Shown: one piece after another, positions 10,476 through 19,553 of the stretch
Position numbering within the stretch: the first letter of the stretch is position 1
Layout: each line of letters begins with the position of its first letter
Assembly: GCA_003577305.1 (NCBI GenBank)
Contig: QEVL01000014.1
Span: 62,001 to 126,000 of the forward strand
From: Burkholderiales bacterium
GTDB taxonomy: Bacteria; Pseudomonadota; Gammaproteobacteria; Burkholderiales; Burkholderiaceae_E
Direction of reading: 5' to 3'
Length of the DNA: 64,000 nt
Notes under the pieces: generated by a model
The model's input: only the letters and a program-made list of their open reading frames with translations
Told to the model about the DNA's origin: nothing
Database searches by the model: none
Made by a program: the position numbers and the translations under genes

Positions 10476-11144
10476 ATGGCCAGGCGTGACCCGGGCGACG
10501 CCGACGGCGGCGCGCTCGACCCGGCGTTGACGCAGAAGAAGCGCGCCCGCCGGCGCCTGCTCGGCGCACTCGTGCTGGGCGTCGTCGCCGCGATCGTGCT
10601 GCCGCTGCTGCTCGACTCCGAACCGCGCCAGGCGATCACCGACGTGCAGGTCGAGATCGCGCCGCGCGAGGCCGCGGCGCCGCCGAAAGAGGGTGAGTCG
10701 CCGGCACACGGCGCCGAGGTCGCGGTGGTGCCGCCGATCGAGCCGGCGGCGCCGGAGAAAGCCGCCGAGGCGGCAGCGCCGGCCGAAGCGGCGAAGGCCG
10801 AGCCAGCGAAGCCCGAAGCGGCGAAACCCGAGGCTGCGAAGTCGCCGCCGAAGCCTGTCGAGGCGCCGAAAGCGGCTGCCGTCGCACCGAAGCCCGAGCC
10901 GGTGCCGAAATCCGCAGCGCAGTTCGCGGTGCAGGTCGGCGCGTTCGCCAGTGCGGGCAGCGCACGCGCGCAGGCCGACAAGGCACGCAAGGCGGGCGTG
11001 CGCGTCTACACCGAAAGCGTCAAGACCGCACAGGGCGAGCGCACGCGCGTGCGCGTGGGGCCGTTCGCCAGCCGCGAGGCCGCCGAGCAGGCGCGCGCCC
11101 GGCTGAAGTCGATCGGCATCGAATCCGCCGTGGTTGCGCTGTAG
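10476..11144 (+). CDS. SPOR-domain membrane protein (DedD-like)
   Basis: A 222-residue bitopic protein: a short basic cytoplasmic tail (KKRARRR), one membrane helix (about residues 28-48), a 90-residue Ala/Pro/Lys/Glu-rich periplasmic linker with repeated AKPEA units, and a C-terminal SPOR domain (about 145-222; FAVQVGAFASAGSARAQADK). SPOR domains bind denuded septal glycan, and DedD of E. coli, in the same folC-dedD-cvpA-purF order, aids constriction. An upstream in-frame GTG at 10434 exists; the ATG at 10476 places the basic tail and helix as in the family. Role by analogy. Confidence 0.88.
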   Translation: MARRDPGDADGGALDPALTQKKRARRRLLGALVLGVVAAIVLPLLLDSEPRQAITDVQVEIAPREAAAPPKEGESPAHGAEVAVVPPIEPAAPEKAAEAAAPAEAAKAEPAKPEAAKPEAAKSPPKPVEAPKAAAVAPKPEPVPKSAAQFAVQVGAFASAGSARAQADKARKAGVRVYTESVKTAQGERTRVRVGPFASREAAEQARARLKSIGIESAVVAL

Positions 11145-11146
11145 CG

Positions 11147-11641
11147 ATGTCGGCGAGCATCGCTGCGCTCACCGGCTGGGACTACTTCGTGATCGCCACG
11201 CTGCTCGTCTCGGTCGGGCTCGGCCTGCTGCGCGGGCTGGTGCGCACGGTGTTCGCGCTCGCCGGCTGGGTGGTCGCGCTGCTGGGCGCGCCGCTGGCCA
11301 CCGGACCGGCGCTGGCGGCCACCGGCTGGTCGCTGCATCCGCTGTTCGTCGGGGTGCTGATCTTCTTCGCGCTGCTGGTGTCGGTGCGCCTGCTCGGTGG
11401 GCTGATCGCGCGGGCTCTGGCGAAAGTCGGTCTCGGCGCGGCCGACCGATCGCTGGGAGCCATGCTGGGCGTGGCGCGCGCGCTGATCATCGTGACCGTG
11501 GTCGCGCTGGTCGGAAGGCATTTCGGGGCCGACCGCGAACCTGCCTGGGAGCAGGCGCTGTCGCGGCCGCTGCTCGACGAACTGGTATCGTGGGTGACGC
11601 CGTACCTGCCCGCGCGTTCGGAACCGGTCAGGCAGACCTGA
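11147..11641 (+). CDS. cvpA: CvpA-family inner-membrane protein
   Basis: A 164-residue protein with four predicted membrane helices and the opening GWDYFVIATLLVSVGLGLLRG, which is characteristic of CvpA (colicin V production) proteins. The biochemical role is unresolved; in enteric bacteria it affects colicin V export and envelope stress. It starts two bases after the SPOR gene and precedes purF by 22 bases, reproducing the widely conserved cvpA-purF pair. Confidence 0.9.
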   Translation: MSASIAALTGWDYFVIATLLVSVGLGLLRGLVRTVFALAGWVVALLGAPLATGPALAATGWSLHPLFVGVLIFFALLVSVRLLGGLIARALAKVGLGAADRSLGAMLGVARALIIVTVVALVGRHFGADREPAWEQALSRPLLDELVSWVTPYLPARSEPVRQT

Positions 11642-11663
11642 ACGCAGAATCCAGGAGGCTGTC

Positions 11664-13193
11664 ATGTGCGGAATCCTCGGCGTCGTTGCGCGCTCGCCCG
11701 TCAACCAGCTGCTCTACGACGGGCTGCTGCTGCTGCAGCATCGCGGCCAGGACGCCGCCGGTATCGCCACCGCGATGGGCAAGGCGTTTCACATGCACAA
11801 GGGCAACGGGCTGGTGCGCGACGTCTTCCGCACCCGCAACATGCGCTCGCTGCCCGGCAACAGCGGCATCGCGCACGTGCGCTATCCCACTGCGGGCTCG
11901 GCGGGCAACTTCGAAGAGGCGCAGCCGTTCTACGTGAATGCGCCCTTCGGAATCATGCTCGCGCACAACGGCAACCTCACGAACTGGGAGCAGCTCAAGG
12001 ACGAGATGTACCGGCGCGACCTGCGCCACATCAACACCGACTCCGACTCGGAGGTGCTGCTGAACGTGCTGGCCAACTCGCTGCAGGCGGCCGCGCACGG
12101 CGTCTCGCTCGATCCCGACACGATCTTCGCCGCGGTGAGCGAGGTGCACGCGCGGGTGCGCGGCGCCTATGCCTGCGTGGCGCAGATCTCCGGCTACGGC
12201 GTGCTCGCGTTTCGCGACCCGCACGGCATCCGCCCGCTCTGCTACGGGGTGGCCGAAACCGACCAGGGCGTGGAATACCTGGTCGCCTCGGAGTCGGTGG
12301 CGCTCGAGGGGCTGGGCTTTCGCTTGGTGCGCGACGTGGCGCCCGGCGAGGCGATCTTCATCGACCTCGACGGCGATTTCCATTCGCGCCAGTGCGCTGC
12401 GGCGACCTCGCTCGATCCCTGCGTGTTCGAATACGTCTATTTCGCGCGACCCGACTCGATCGTCGACGGTGCTTCGGTCTACTCGGCGCGCCTGCGCATG
12501 GGCGAGTACCTGGCCGAGCGCCTGAGCGCCGAACTCTGGCGCGGTGACGTCGACGTGGTGATGCCGATTCCCGACACCTCGCGCCCGTCGGCGATGCAGC
12601 TGGCGATGAAGCTGGGGCTGAACTACCGCGAGGGGTTCCTGAAGAACCGCTACGTCGGGCGCACTTTCATCATGCCGGGACAGGCGGTGCGCAAGAAGTC
12701 GGTGCGCCAGAAACTGAACGCGATGAGCGTCGAGTTCAAGGGCAAGAACGTGCTGCTGGTCGACGACTCGATCGTGCGCGGCACCACTTCGCGCGAGATC
12801 GTGCAGATGGCGCGCGACTCGGGCGCGAACAAGGTGTTCTTCGCCTCGGCGGCCCCGCCGGTGCGCTACCCGAACGTCTACGGCATCGACATGCCCACGC
12901 GCAGCGAACTGATCGCGCACGGCCGCACCGACGAGGAGATCCGCATCGCGATCGGCGCCGACGCACTCATCTACCAGACGGCCGAGGCGATGAAGCAGTC
13001 GGTGCGCGACGTGAACCCGCGGCTGCGCAACTTCGAGGCCTCGTGCTTCGACGGCGTCTACGTCACCGGCGACGTCACTTCCGACTACCTCGACCGCATC
13101 GAGCGCCTGCGGCTGATCGGGCCGCCGGTCGCCTATGACGACGACGTGCCGAAGAACCAGATGAACCTGCAGTTCCCGGTGGCGGCCGATTGA
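11664..13193 (+). CDS. purF: amidophosphoribosyltransferase
   Basis: A 509-residue enzyme for the first committed step of purine synthesis (PRPP plus glutamine to phosphoribosylamine). Removal of Met exposes the N-terminal nucleophile C2 (MCGILGVVA), followed by the class II glutamine amidotransferase domain (HRGQDAAG, CGILGV, AHNGNLTN) and a C-terminal phosphoribosyltransferase domain with the PRPP loop VLLVDDSIVRGTTSRE. It has a perfect AGGAGG ribosome site. Its stop is overlapped by the TTG start of metZ. No PurR-type operator was identified. Confidence 0.97.
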   Translation: MCGILGVVARSPVNQLLYDGLLLLQHRGQDAAGIATAMGKAFHMHKGNGLVRDVFRTRNMRSLPGNSGIAHVRYPTAGSAGNFEEAQPFYVNAPFGIMLAHNGNLTNWEQLKDEMYRRDLRHINTDSDSEVLLNVLANSLQAAAHGVSLDPDTIFAAVSEVHARVRGAYACVAQISGYGVLAFRDPHGIRPLCYGVAETDQGVEYLVASESVALEGLGFRLVRDVAPGEAIFIDLDGDFHSRQCAAATSLDPCVFEYVYFARPDSIVDGASVYSARLRMGEYLAERLSAELWRGDVDVVMPIPDTSRPSAMQLAMKLGLNYREGFLKNRYVGRTFIMPGQAVRKKSVRQKLNAMSVEFKGKNVLLVDDSIVRGTTSREIVQMARDSGANKVFFASAAPPVRYPNVYGIDMPTRSELIAHGRTDEEIRIAIGADALIYQTAEAMKQSVRDVNPRLRNFEASCFDGVYVTGDVTSDYLDRIERLRLIGPPVAYDDDVPKNQMNLQFPVAAD

Positions 13194-14407
13194 GCACGGG
13201 CACGGCGCGGCCGCCCGCCGAAGGCGACGACTACGGTTTCGACACCCGCGCGGTGCGCGCGGGCTTCGAGCGCACGCCGTTCGGCGAGCACACCGAGCCG
13301 GTGTTCCTCGCGTCGAGCTTCGTGCACGAGAGCGCCGCGCACGCCGCCGCGAAGTTCGCCGGCGAGGCCGAGGGGTTCGTCTACTCGCGTTTCGGCAACC
13401 CGACGGTGCGGCTGTTCGAGCAGCGGCTCGCCGCGCTCGAAGGCGCCGAAGACTGCCGCGCGACCGCCTCGGGCATGTCGGCGATCATGTCGGTGCTGGT
13501 GAGCCTCACCCGCGCGGGCGACCACCTGGTCTGCTCGCAGGGCGTGTTCGGCACCACGATCCAGCTGTTCGCGCTGTTCGCGCGCTACGGCATCGAGACG
13601 AGCTACGTGCCGCTGGGCGACCCCGCCGCCTGGGAGGCGGCGATCCGGCCGAACACGAGGCTGCTGTTCCTCGAGACGCCGTCGAACCCGCTCACCGAAG
13701 TGGGCGACGTGCGCGCGCTCTCGGCGATCGCACGGGCGCGCGGCATGCCGCTGGTGGTCGACAACTGCTTCTGCACGCCGGCGCTGCAGCAGCCGCTCGC
13801 GCTGGGCGCCGACATCGTGGTGCACTCGGCGACCAAGTACCTCGACGGGCAGGGAAGGGTGCTCGGCGGCGCGGTGCTGGGCTCGCGCGAGTACGTCGCC
13901 GAGACGCTGCAGCCGGTGGTGCGCTATTGCGGGCCGACGCTGTCGGCGTTCAACGCCTGGGTGCTCGCGAAGGGGCTCGAGACGCTGCCGGTGCGCATGG
14001 CGCGGCACTCGGAGAACGCGCTCGCGGTGGCGCGCTGGCTCGAGGCGCGCCCCGAGGTGCAGCGGGTGCGCTATCCGTGGCTCGAGTCGCATCCGCAGCA
14101 CGCGCTGGCGCGCGCGCAGCAGCGTGCCGGCGGTGCGGTGCTCGCGTTCGAACTGAAGGGCGCCGACGACGTGGCGCGCAAGGCCGCGGCCTGGCGCGTG
14201 GTCGACGCCTGCCGGCTGCTGTCGATCACCGCGAACCTCGGCGACGTGAAGTCGACGATCACGCATCCGGCGAGCACGACGCACGGGCGCATGCCGATCG
14301 AGGCGCGCCGCGAGGCCGGGATCGGCGAAGGCATGCTGCGCGTGGCGGTGGGCCTGGAAGACCCGGCCGACATCTGTGCCGACCTGGCGCGCGGGCTGGG
14401 CGGCTGA
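13190..14407 (+). CDS. metZ: O-succinylhomoserine sulfhydrylase
   Basis: A 405-residue PLP enzyme of the Cys/Met-metabolism family that forms homocysteine directly from O-succinylhomoserine and sulfide. Motifs: SRFGNPTV, ETPSNPLTEVGD, DNCFCTPALQQPL, and the PLP lysine K216 in VHSATKYLDGQGR. The purF-metZ adjacency in betaproteobacteria supports MetZ over cystathionine gamma-synthase. The best start is a TTG at 13190 overlapping the purF TGA as TTGA; no ATG or GTG near the expected N-terminus fits. It closes the long forward run; an 80-base gap separates it from a convergent gene. Confidence 0.9.
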   Translation: MSTGTARPPAEGDDYGFDTRAVRAGFERTPFGEHTEPVFLASSFVHESAAHAAAKFAGEAEGFVYSRFGNPTVRLFEQRLAALEGAEDCRATASGMSAIMSVLVSLTRAGDHLVCSQGVFGTTIQLFALFARYGIETSYVPLGDPAAWEAAIRPNTRLLFLETPSNPLTEVGDVRALSAIARARGMPLVVDNCFCTPALQQPLALGADIVVHSATKYLDGQGRVLGGAVLGSREYVAETLQPVVRYCGPTLSAFNAWVLAKGLETLPVRMARHSENALAVARWLEARPEVQRVRYPWLESHPQHALARAQQRAGGAVLAFELKGADDVARKAAAWRVVDACRLLSITANLGDVKSTITHPASTTHGRMPIEARREAGIGEGMLRVAVGLEDPADICADLARGLGG

Positions 14408-14487
14408 GGCTGCCCGCACGCCGCCGTGCAAGCGCTCGGCGACGTCCGGGGCCGTCCGTGGCGCGCTGAACCGGGCTGCCCGGGCGG

Positions 14488-15924
14488 TTACGTCTGGATG
14501 TACGCGGTCTTCACCGTCGTGTAGAACTCGGCCGCGTAGCTTCCCTGCTCGCGCGGACCGAAGCTGGAGCCCTTGCGCCCGCCGAACGGCACGTGAAAGT
14601 CGACGCCTGCGGTCGGCGCGTTTACCATGACCATGCCTGCCTGCGCGTGCCGCTTGAAGTGTGACGCGTGGCGCAGCGAGTTGGTGCAGATGCCGCTGGT
14701 CAGGCCGAACTCGGTGTCGTTCGCTACCGCGAGCGCCTCCTCGTAGTCGGCAACGCGAATCACGCTCGCGACCGGGCCGAAGATCTCCTCGCGGTTGATG
14801 CGCATCCCGTTGTGCGTGTCCACGAAAACGGTCGGAGCCAGGTAGAAGCCAGGCGTCGAAGCGCTGATCCGCTCGCCGCCACACGCGAGCGTGGCGCCCT
14901 CGCTCCTGCCGATCTCGATGTAGCCGAGGTCCTGATCGAGCTGTGCCTGATCGACGACCGGCCCGATGTCGACTCCGGCTGCGCGCGCATCGCCGACCTC
15001 GAGGGCGCCCGTTCGCCTTGTGAGCGCCTCGACGAAGCGGTCGTGAATGCCTGCCTCGACCACGAGTCGGCTCGACGCCGTGCAGCGTTGTCCGGTGGAG
15101 AAGAACGCCCCCTGGATCGCGCAGTGCACTGCCGCGTCGAGGTCGGCGTCGTTCAGGATCACCAGCGGGTTCTTGCCGCCCATTTCCAGCTGGAACTTCG
15201 CCTGGCGTGCCACGCAGGCCGCGGCTACGCGGGCGCCGGTCGAGGCGGAGCCGGTGAAGGTGATGGCGTTCACGTCGCGGTGGTTCAGCAACACCTCGCC
15301 GACCACCCGGCCCCGTCCCATGACCAGATTGAACACGCCGGCGGGCAGGCCACTGCGGCTGATGATCTCGGTGAGCGCCCACGCCGAGCCGGGCACGAGA
15401 TCGGCCGGTTTGAACACGACGCAGTTGCCGTAGGCGAGTGCCGGTGCGATTTTCCATGCCGGGATCGCGATCGGGAAGTTCCACGGGGCGATGATGCCGA
15501 CCACACCCACCGGCTCGCGGGTGACCTCGATCTCCATGCCTGGACGCACCGACATCTGCTTGTCGCCCACCACGCGCAGCGCTTCGCCCGCGAAGAACTT
15601 GAAGATCTGGCCGGCGCGCGCGACTTCGCCGATGGCCTCGGGAAGGGTTTTCCCCTCTTCGCGCGCGAGCAGGTTGCCCAGTTCTTCCTTGCGCGCCAGG
15701 ATCTCCGAGCCGACGTGGTCGAGCGCGTCGGCGCGAGCCTGCGGCGTGGCGAGCGACCAGGCCGCAAACGCCGTGCGCGCCGCTTCGATCGCCCGGCGTG
15801 TGAGTGCCTCGTCGGCACGCGCGTATTCGCCGATGACGTCCCTGGTGTCGGAAGGATTGACGTTGGGGGCCCAGTCGCCGCTGTCGACCCATTCGCCTGC
15901 GACGTAGTGAGCGTGTTTCTTCAT
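14488..15924 (-). CDS. NAD(P)-dependent aldehyde dehydrogenase, alpha-ketoglutaric semialdehyde dehydrogenase-like
   Basis: A 478-residue aldehyde dehydrogenase. Signatures: APWNFPIAIP with K172 in FKPAD (cofactor), FTGSASTG, general base E247 in LEMGGKNP, and nucleophile C281 in FFSTGQRCTASS, a sequence typical of the alpha-ketoglutaric semialdehyde dehydrogenase branch (pentose and hexarate degradation). The ATG at 15924 has AGGAGG nine bases before it; a longer frame reaching 15963 lacks a ribosome site. No sugar-acid genes adjoin it, so the substrate is only suggested by the active-site sequence; succinate semialdehyde or another aldehyde is possible. Confidence 0.85.
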   Translation of the reverse strand: MKKHAHYVAGEWVDSGDWAPNVNPSDTRDVIGEYARADEALTRRAIEAARTAFAAWSLATPQARADALDHVGSEILARKEELGNLLAREEGKTLPEAIGEVARAGQIFKFFAGEALRVVGDKQMSVRPGMEIEVTREPVGVVGIIAPWNFPIAIPAWKIAPALAYGNCVVFKPADLVPGSAWALTEIISRSGLPAGVFNLVMGRGRVVGEVLLNHRDVNAITFTGSASTGARVAAACVARQAKFQLEMGGKNPLVILNDADLDAAVHCAIQGAFFSTGQRCTASSRLVVEAGIHDRFVEALTRRTGALEVGDARAAGVDIGPVVDQAQLDQDLGYIEIGRSEGATLACGGERISASTPGFYLAPTVFVDTHNGMRINREEIFGPVASVIRVADYEEALAVANDTEFGLTSGICTNSLRHASHFKRHAQAGMVMVNAPTAGVDFHVPFGGRKGSSFGPREQGSYAAEFYTTVKTAYIQT

Positions 15925-16076
15925 CCGTTCGGTCCTCCTGCTTGATTGGGCGGTGCAGTGCACGAGCCAGGCTGCTGGCAGCGTGCGGGTGACTGTACTC
16001 CGGAGTGGCGGGGTGGGCGCAGACCCGGTTGGCCATCACGGCTGGTGCGAACACAGCGAACGGGAGCAAGGCTGAT

Positions 16077-19000
16077 CTAGCGGAAATCGCGGCTGCCGAC
16101 CACCAGGTCGCCCAGCAGCGCGCTGTGATCGACGATGCGCTGCGCGACCAGGTGGCGCACTTCGCCGCCGGAGTCGGCGTCGCACTGCCAGGTGCCGTAG
16201 ACCGTCATCAACTGCGCGCCGAGCACTTCGCGACGCTGGCGCTCGAACACGCGCGGCCAGACGATCACGTTGACGGCTCCGGTCTCGTCTTCGAGCGTGA
16301 CGAAGATCGTGCCCTTCGCCGTTTCGGGGCGTTGCCGATGCGTGACCAGGCCGCTGGCGCGTGCCGGCCGGCCGTTCGGGAAGGCGCGCAGCGCCGCGGC
16401 CGTGGCGATGCGCAGGCGCTCGAGCCGCGGCCGCAGCAGCTCCAGCGGATGGCGGCCCATCGGGATGCCCAGGCCGCGATAGTCGGCGATGATCTCGCGA
16501 CCCTCGGGCAGCGCGGGCAGCCGGGCAGGTGTCTCGTCGAAGCGCGCGTCGGCGAGCAGCGCCGGCATCGACCGGATGCCGGCTGCCTCCCAGTGCGCCT
16601 GCGCGCGATGCCCGGCGAGCTGGCGCAGCGCGTCGGCCTGCGCCAGCGCCTGCAGCTCGCGCGCGTCGAGCCGCGCCTCGCGGGCGAGGTCTTCGACGCT
16701 GTCGAACGCGAAGTCGGCGCCGCGCGCGCGCCGGCGCGCCGCACGCGCCTCGAGCAGCCGCTGCGCGCCGGCCTGCGACAGCCCGCGCACGCGGTTCAGG
16801 CCCAGCCGTACCGCGGGCTGCGCCCGCCAGTCGATCGCGCTGCCGTCGGCAGGCGCGACGTAGGCGGGCGTGCGCCCCGGCGCCTCGGCGGTCGCGGCCT
16901 CGGCGGGCGCGACATCGGTGGCTTCGGCGAAGCCGCCCTGCGGTGCTTCTTCGAGCGTGCAGTCCCAGTCGCTCGCGAGCACGTCCACGCCGCGCACCTC
17001 GATGCCGTGCTCGCGCGCGTCGCGCACCAGCTGCGCAGGCGCATAGAAGCCCATCGGCTGGCTGTTCAGCAGTGCGGCGAGGAAGGCGGCCGGCTCGTGC
17101 CGCTTGATCCAGGCCGAGACGTAGACCAGCAGCGCGAAGCTGGCCGCGTGGCTTTCGGGAAAGCCGTATTCGCCGAAGCCCTGGATCTGCCGGAAGATCG
17201 CATCGGCGAACTCGCGTCGGTAGCCGCGCGCGAGCATGCCGTCGACCAGGCGTTGCTCGAACGGCTCGAGCCCGCCCTTGCGCCGCCAGGCCGCCATCGC
17301 GCGGCGCAGCGCATCGGCCTCGCCGCCGGAGAAACCCGCCGCGAGCATCGCCACCTGCATCACCTGTTCCTGGAAGATCGGCACGCCGAGCGTGCGCTCG
17401 AGCGCCGGGCGGATCTCGTCGCGCGGATAGACGACCGGTTCGAGCCCCATGCGACGGCGCAGGTATGGATGCACCATGCCGCCCTGGATCGGGCCGGGCC
17501 GCACGATCGCGACCTGGACCACGAGGTCGTAGAAGCGGCGCGGGCGCAGCCGGGGCAGCATGCTCATCTGCGCACGCGACTCGATCTGGAACACGCCGAT
17601 CGTGTCGGCGCGCGAGATCATCTCGTAGGTGGCCGGGTCTTCGGCCGGGATGTCCTGGATGCGAAACGGCAATCCGCGCCGCTGCCCGATGAGCCCGAGC
17701 GCGCGGCGGATCGCGGTGAGCATGCCCAGCGCCAGCACGTCGACCTTGAGCAGGCCGAGCGCGTCGAGGTCGTCCTTGTCCCATTCGATCACGCTGCGCC
17801 CGGGCATCGCGGCGTTCTCCACCGGCACCAGCCGCGTGAGCGCGTCGCGCGCGATCACGAAGCCGCCGGTGTGCTGCGACAGGTGGCGCGGAAAGCCGCG
17901 CAGCGCGCCGGCCAGTTCGAGCCACTGCTGCGCGAGCGTGGACGAAGGATCGAAGCCGGCCTCGCGCAGCCGCTCGGGCTGCACGCTGCGGTCCCACCAC
18001 TGGTGCGTGCGCGCCAGCTGCTCGATGCGCTGCGCGTCGATGCCCAGCGCGCGCCCGACGTCGCGCAGCGCCGAGCGCGAGCGGTAGCTGATCACGGTGG
18101 CGGCGAGCGCGGCGCGGTGGCGGCCGTATTTCGCGTACAGGTACTGGATGACCTCTTCGCGCCGCTGGTGCTCGAAGTCGACGTCGATGTCGGGCGGCTC
18201 GTTGCGTTCGCGGCTGATGAAGCGCTCGAACAGCACGCTGGCGCGCGCCGGGTCGACCTCGGTGATGCCCAGGCAGTAGCAGACCGCCGAGTTGGCCGCC
18301 GAGCCGCGGCCCTGGCAAAGAATGCCGCGGCTGCGCGCGAAGTGCACGATGTCGGCGACGGTGAGGAAGTAGGGCTCGTACTTCAGTTCGGCGATGAGCG
18401 CCAGCTCGTGCTCGATCTGCGCGGCCACCGCCGGCGGCAGGCCGTCGGGGTAGCGCCCGGGCACGCCGTCGAAGACGAGCCGGCGCAGCCAGCTCGCCGG
18501 CGTGTGACCGGGCGGGACGATCTCTTCGGGATACTCGTAGCGCAGTTCGTCGAGCGAGAAGCGGCAGCGCGCGGCGACCTCGAGCGTCTCTTCGAGCAGC
18601 GCCGGCGGATACAGGCGCGCGAGCCGCAGCCGGCTGCGCAGGTGCTGCTCGGCATTGGACGCGAGCGCGTAGCCGAGCGCGGCCAGCGGCGTGTTCAGGC
18701 GGATCGCGGTGAGCGTGTCCTGCAGCGCCTTGCGCGAGCGCAGGTGATGGAGCACGTCGCCCACCGCCACTCGCGGCAGGCCGGTGGCGGCGGCGATGCC
18801 GCGCGTGCGCTCGAGCAGCGCCGCGTCGTGGCCGCGCACCAGCAGCGGCACGCCGAGCCAGCAGCGGCCGTCGAAGCGTTCGCGCAGGAAGCGCGCATCG
18901 CGCAGCAGTTGCGCGCAGGGGGAATCGACAGGCGGCGCGCACGTCGAATCAGTGGACGGAGCAGCCGAGTCGGCCGATGCGTCGACGGCGATCGCGGGCG

Positions 19001-19391
19001 AAGGTACCAGCAGCGCGAGGCAGTCGTCGAGCCCATTGGCGAGATCGTCGGCGAGCAGCCTGTAGCGGCCCTTGCCGGCGCGCATGCGCGCGCGCGTGAT
19101 CAGTTCGGAGAGGTTGCCGTAGCCGTTGCGCGAGGCGGCGATCAGCACCAGCCGGGAGCCACTGCCGAAGGCCTCGTGCAGCGAGAACTGCGCGCCGACG
19201 AGCAGTGGCAGGCCGGTCTGGCGCGCGCGCAGGTGCGCACGCACCACGCCGGCGAGCGAGCATTCGTCGGTAATGGCGAGCGCCGAATAGCCAAGCGCCC
19301 GGGCACGCTCGACGAGTTCTTCGGGGTGGGAGGCGCCGTGGAGGAACGAGAAGTTGCTGGCGCAGAGAAGCTCGGCGTAGGGGGATAGCAT
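16077..19391 (-). CDS. dnaE2: error-prone DNA polymerase III alpha subunit DnaE2
   Basis: A 1104-residue C-family polymerase of the damage-inducible mutasome (ImuA-ImuB-DnaE2) that carries out translesion synthesis. It starts YAELLCASNFSFLHGASHPEEL, the DnaE2 version of the PHP domain, and has polymerase-core motifs such as GRGSAANSAVCYCLGI, DIDVDFEHQRREEVI and FPESHAASFALL. The ATG at 19391 gives the family N-terminus; a longer TTG-initiated frame from 19466 would read through the LexA box and is rejected. That box ends nine bases before the ATG with no ribosome site between. imuA/imuB lie 2.6 kb upstream rather than adjacent. Confidence 0.93.
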   Translation of the reverse strand: MLSPYAELLCASNFSFLHGASHPEELVERARALGYSALAITDECSLAGVVRAHLRARQTGLPLLVGAQFSLHEAFGSGSRLVLIAASRNGYGNLSELITRARMRAGKGRYRLLADDLANGLDDCLALLVPSPAIAVDASADSAAPSTDSTCAPPVDSPCAQLLRDARFLRERFDGRCWLGVPLLVRGHDAALLERTRGIAAATGLPRVAVGDVLHHLRSRKALQDTLTAIRLNTPLAALGYALASNAEQHLRSRLRLARLYPPALLEETLEVAARCRFSLDELRYEYPEEIVPPGHTPASWLRRLVFDGVPGRYPDGLPPAVAAQIEHELALIAELKYEPYFLTVADIVHFARSRGILCQGRGSAANSAVCYCLGITEVDPARASVLFERFISRERNEPPDIDVDFEHQRREEVIQYLYAKYGRHRAALAATVISYRSRSALRDVGRALGIDAQRIEQLARTHQWWDRSVQPERLREAGFDPSSTLAQQWLELAGALRGFPRHLSQHTGGFVIARDALTRLVPVENAAMPGRSVIEWDKDDLDALGLLKVDVLALGMLTAIRRALGLIGQRRGLPFRIQDIPAEDPATYEMISRADTIGVFQIESRAQMSMLPRLRPRRFYDLVVQVAIVRPGPIQGGMVHPYLRRRMGLEPVVYPRDEIRPALERTLGVPIFQEQVMQVAMLAAGFSGGEADALRRAMAAWRRKGGLEPFEQRLVDGMLARGYRREFADAIFRQIQGFGEYGFPESHAASFALLVYVSAWIKRHEPAAFLAALLNSQPMGFYAPAQLVRDAREHGIEVRGVDVLASDWDCTLEEAPQGGFAEATDVAPAEAATAEAPGRTPAYVAPADGSAIDWRAQPAVRLGLNRVRGLSQAGAQRLLEARAARRRARGADFAFDSVEDLAREARLDARELQALAQADALRQLAGHRAQAHWEAAGIRSMPALLADARFDETPARLPALPEGREIIADYRGLGIPMGRHPLELLRPRLERLRIATAAALRAFPNGRPARASGLVTHRQRPETAKGTIFVTLEDETGAVNVIVWPRVFERQRREVLGAQLMTVYGTWQCDADSGGEVRHLVAQRIVDHSALLGDLVVGSRDFR

Positions 19392-19400
19392 CGGGGCGTA

Positions 19401-19420
19401 TACTGTATGGAAGTACAGTA
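19401..19420 (-). promoter_or_regulatory. LexA (SOS) box of dnaE2
   Basis: TACTGTATGGAAGTACAGTA, a perfect match to the CTGT-N8-ACAG core with symmetric seven-base arms, ends nine bases before the dnaE2 ATG. LexA bound here would cover the promoter and the likely transcription start, so dnaE2 should have its own SOS control separate from lexA-imuAB. Confidence 0.92.
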
Positions 19421-19460
19421 TACGCCCAGCTTCGCCCTCGGAGGCGGGTTGGCGGCGCCG

Positions 19461-19535
19461 CGGCAAGGCTGCGTCGGGGGCTGCGCGCGGGCAGCGGCGG
19501 GTTGGGCCGGGCGAGGCCCCGACGCAGCCTTGCCG
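19461..19535. repeat. 19-bp perfect inverted repeat between EamA gene and dnaE2
   Basis: The arms 19461-19479 and 19517-19535 are exact reverse complements (starting CGGCAAGGCTGCGTCGGGG) separated by 37 bases. They lie after the stop of the EamA gene and before the dnaE2 control region, both read on the minus strand. They may form a factor-dependent terminator that insulates dnaE2 from upstream transcription; no T-run follows. Confidence 0.7.
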
Positions 19536-19553
19536 TAGCGCTGTCGGCCCCCC

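Noticed and set aside
14408..14487. Possible tRNA or small RNA between metZ and the aldehyde dehydrogenase
   Set aside because: The GC-rich stretch gives short hairpins but no cloverleaf or tRNA consensus arms; it is more likely a simple convergent terminator region.
16036..18942. 968-codon minus-strand frame inside dnaE2
   Set aside because: It is a second frame of the same strand with Arg/Ala-rich composition and no domains; the dnaE2 frame carries all family motifs.
19392..19466. N-terminal extension of DnaE2 from a TTG at 19466
   Set aside because: It would place the perfect LexA box inside the coding region and add residues not expected before the conserved YAELLCASNFSFLHG start.
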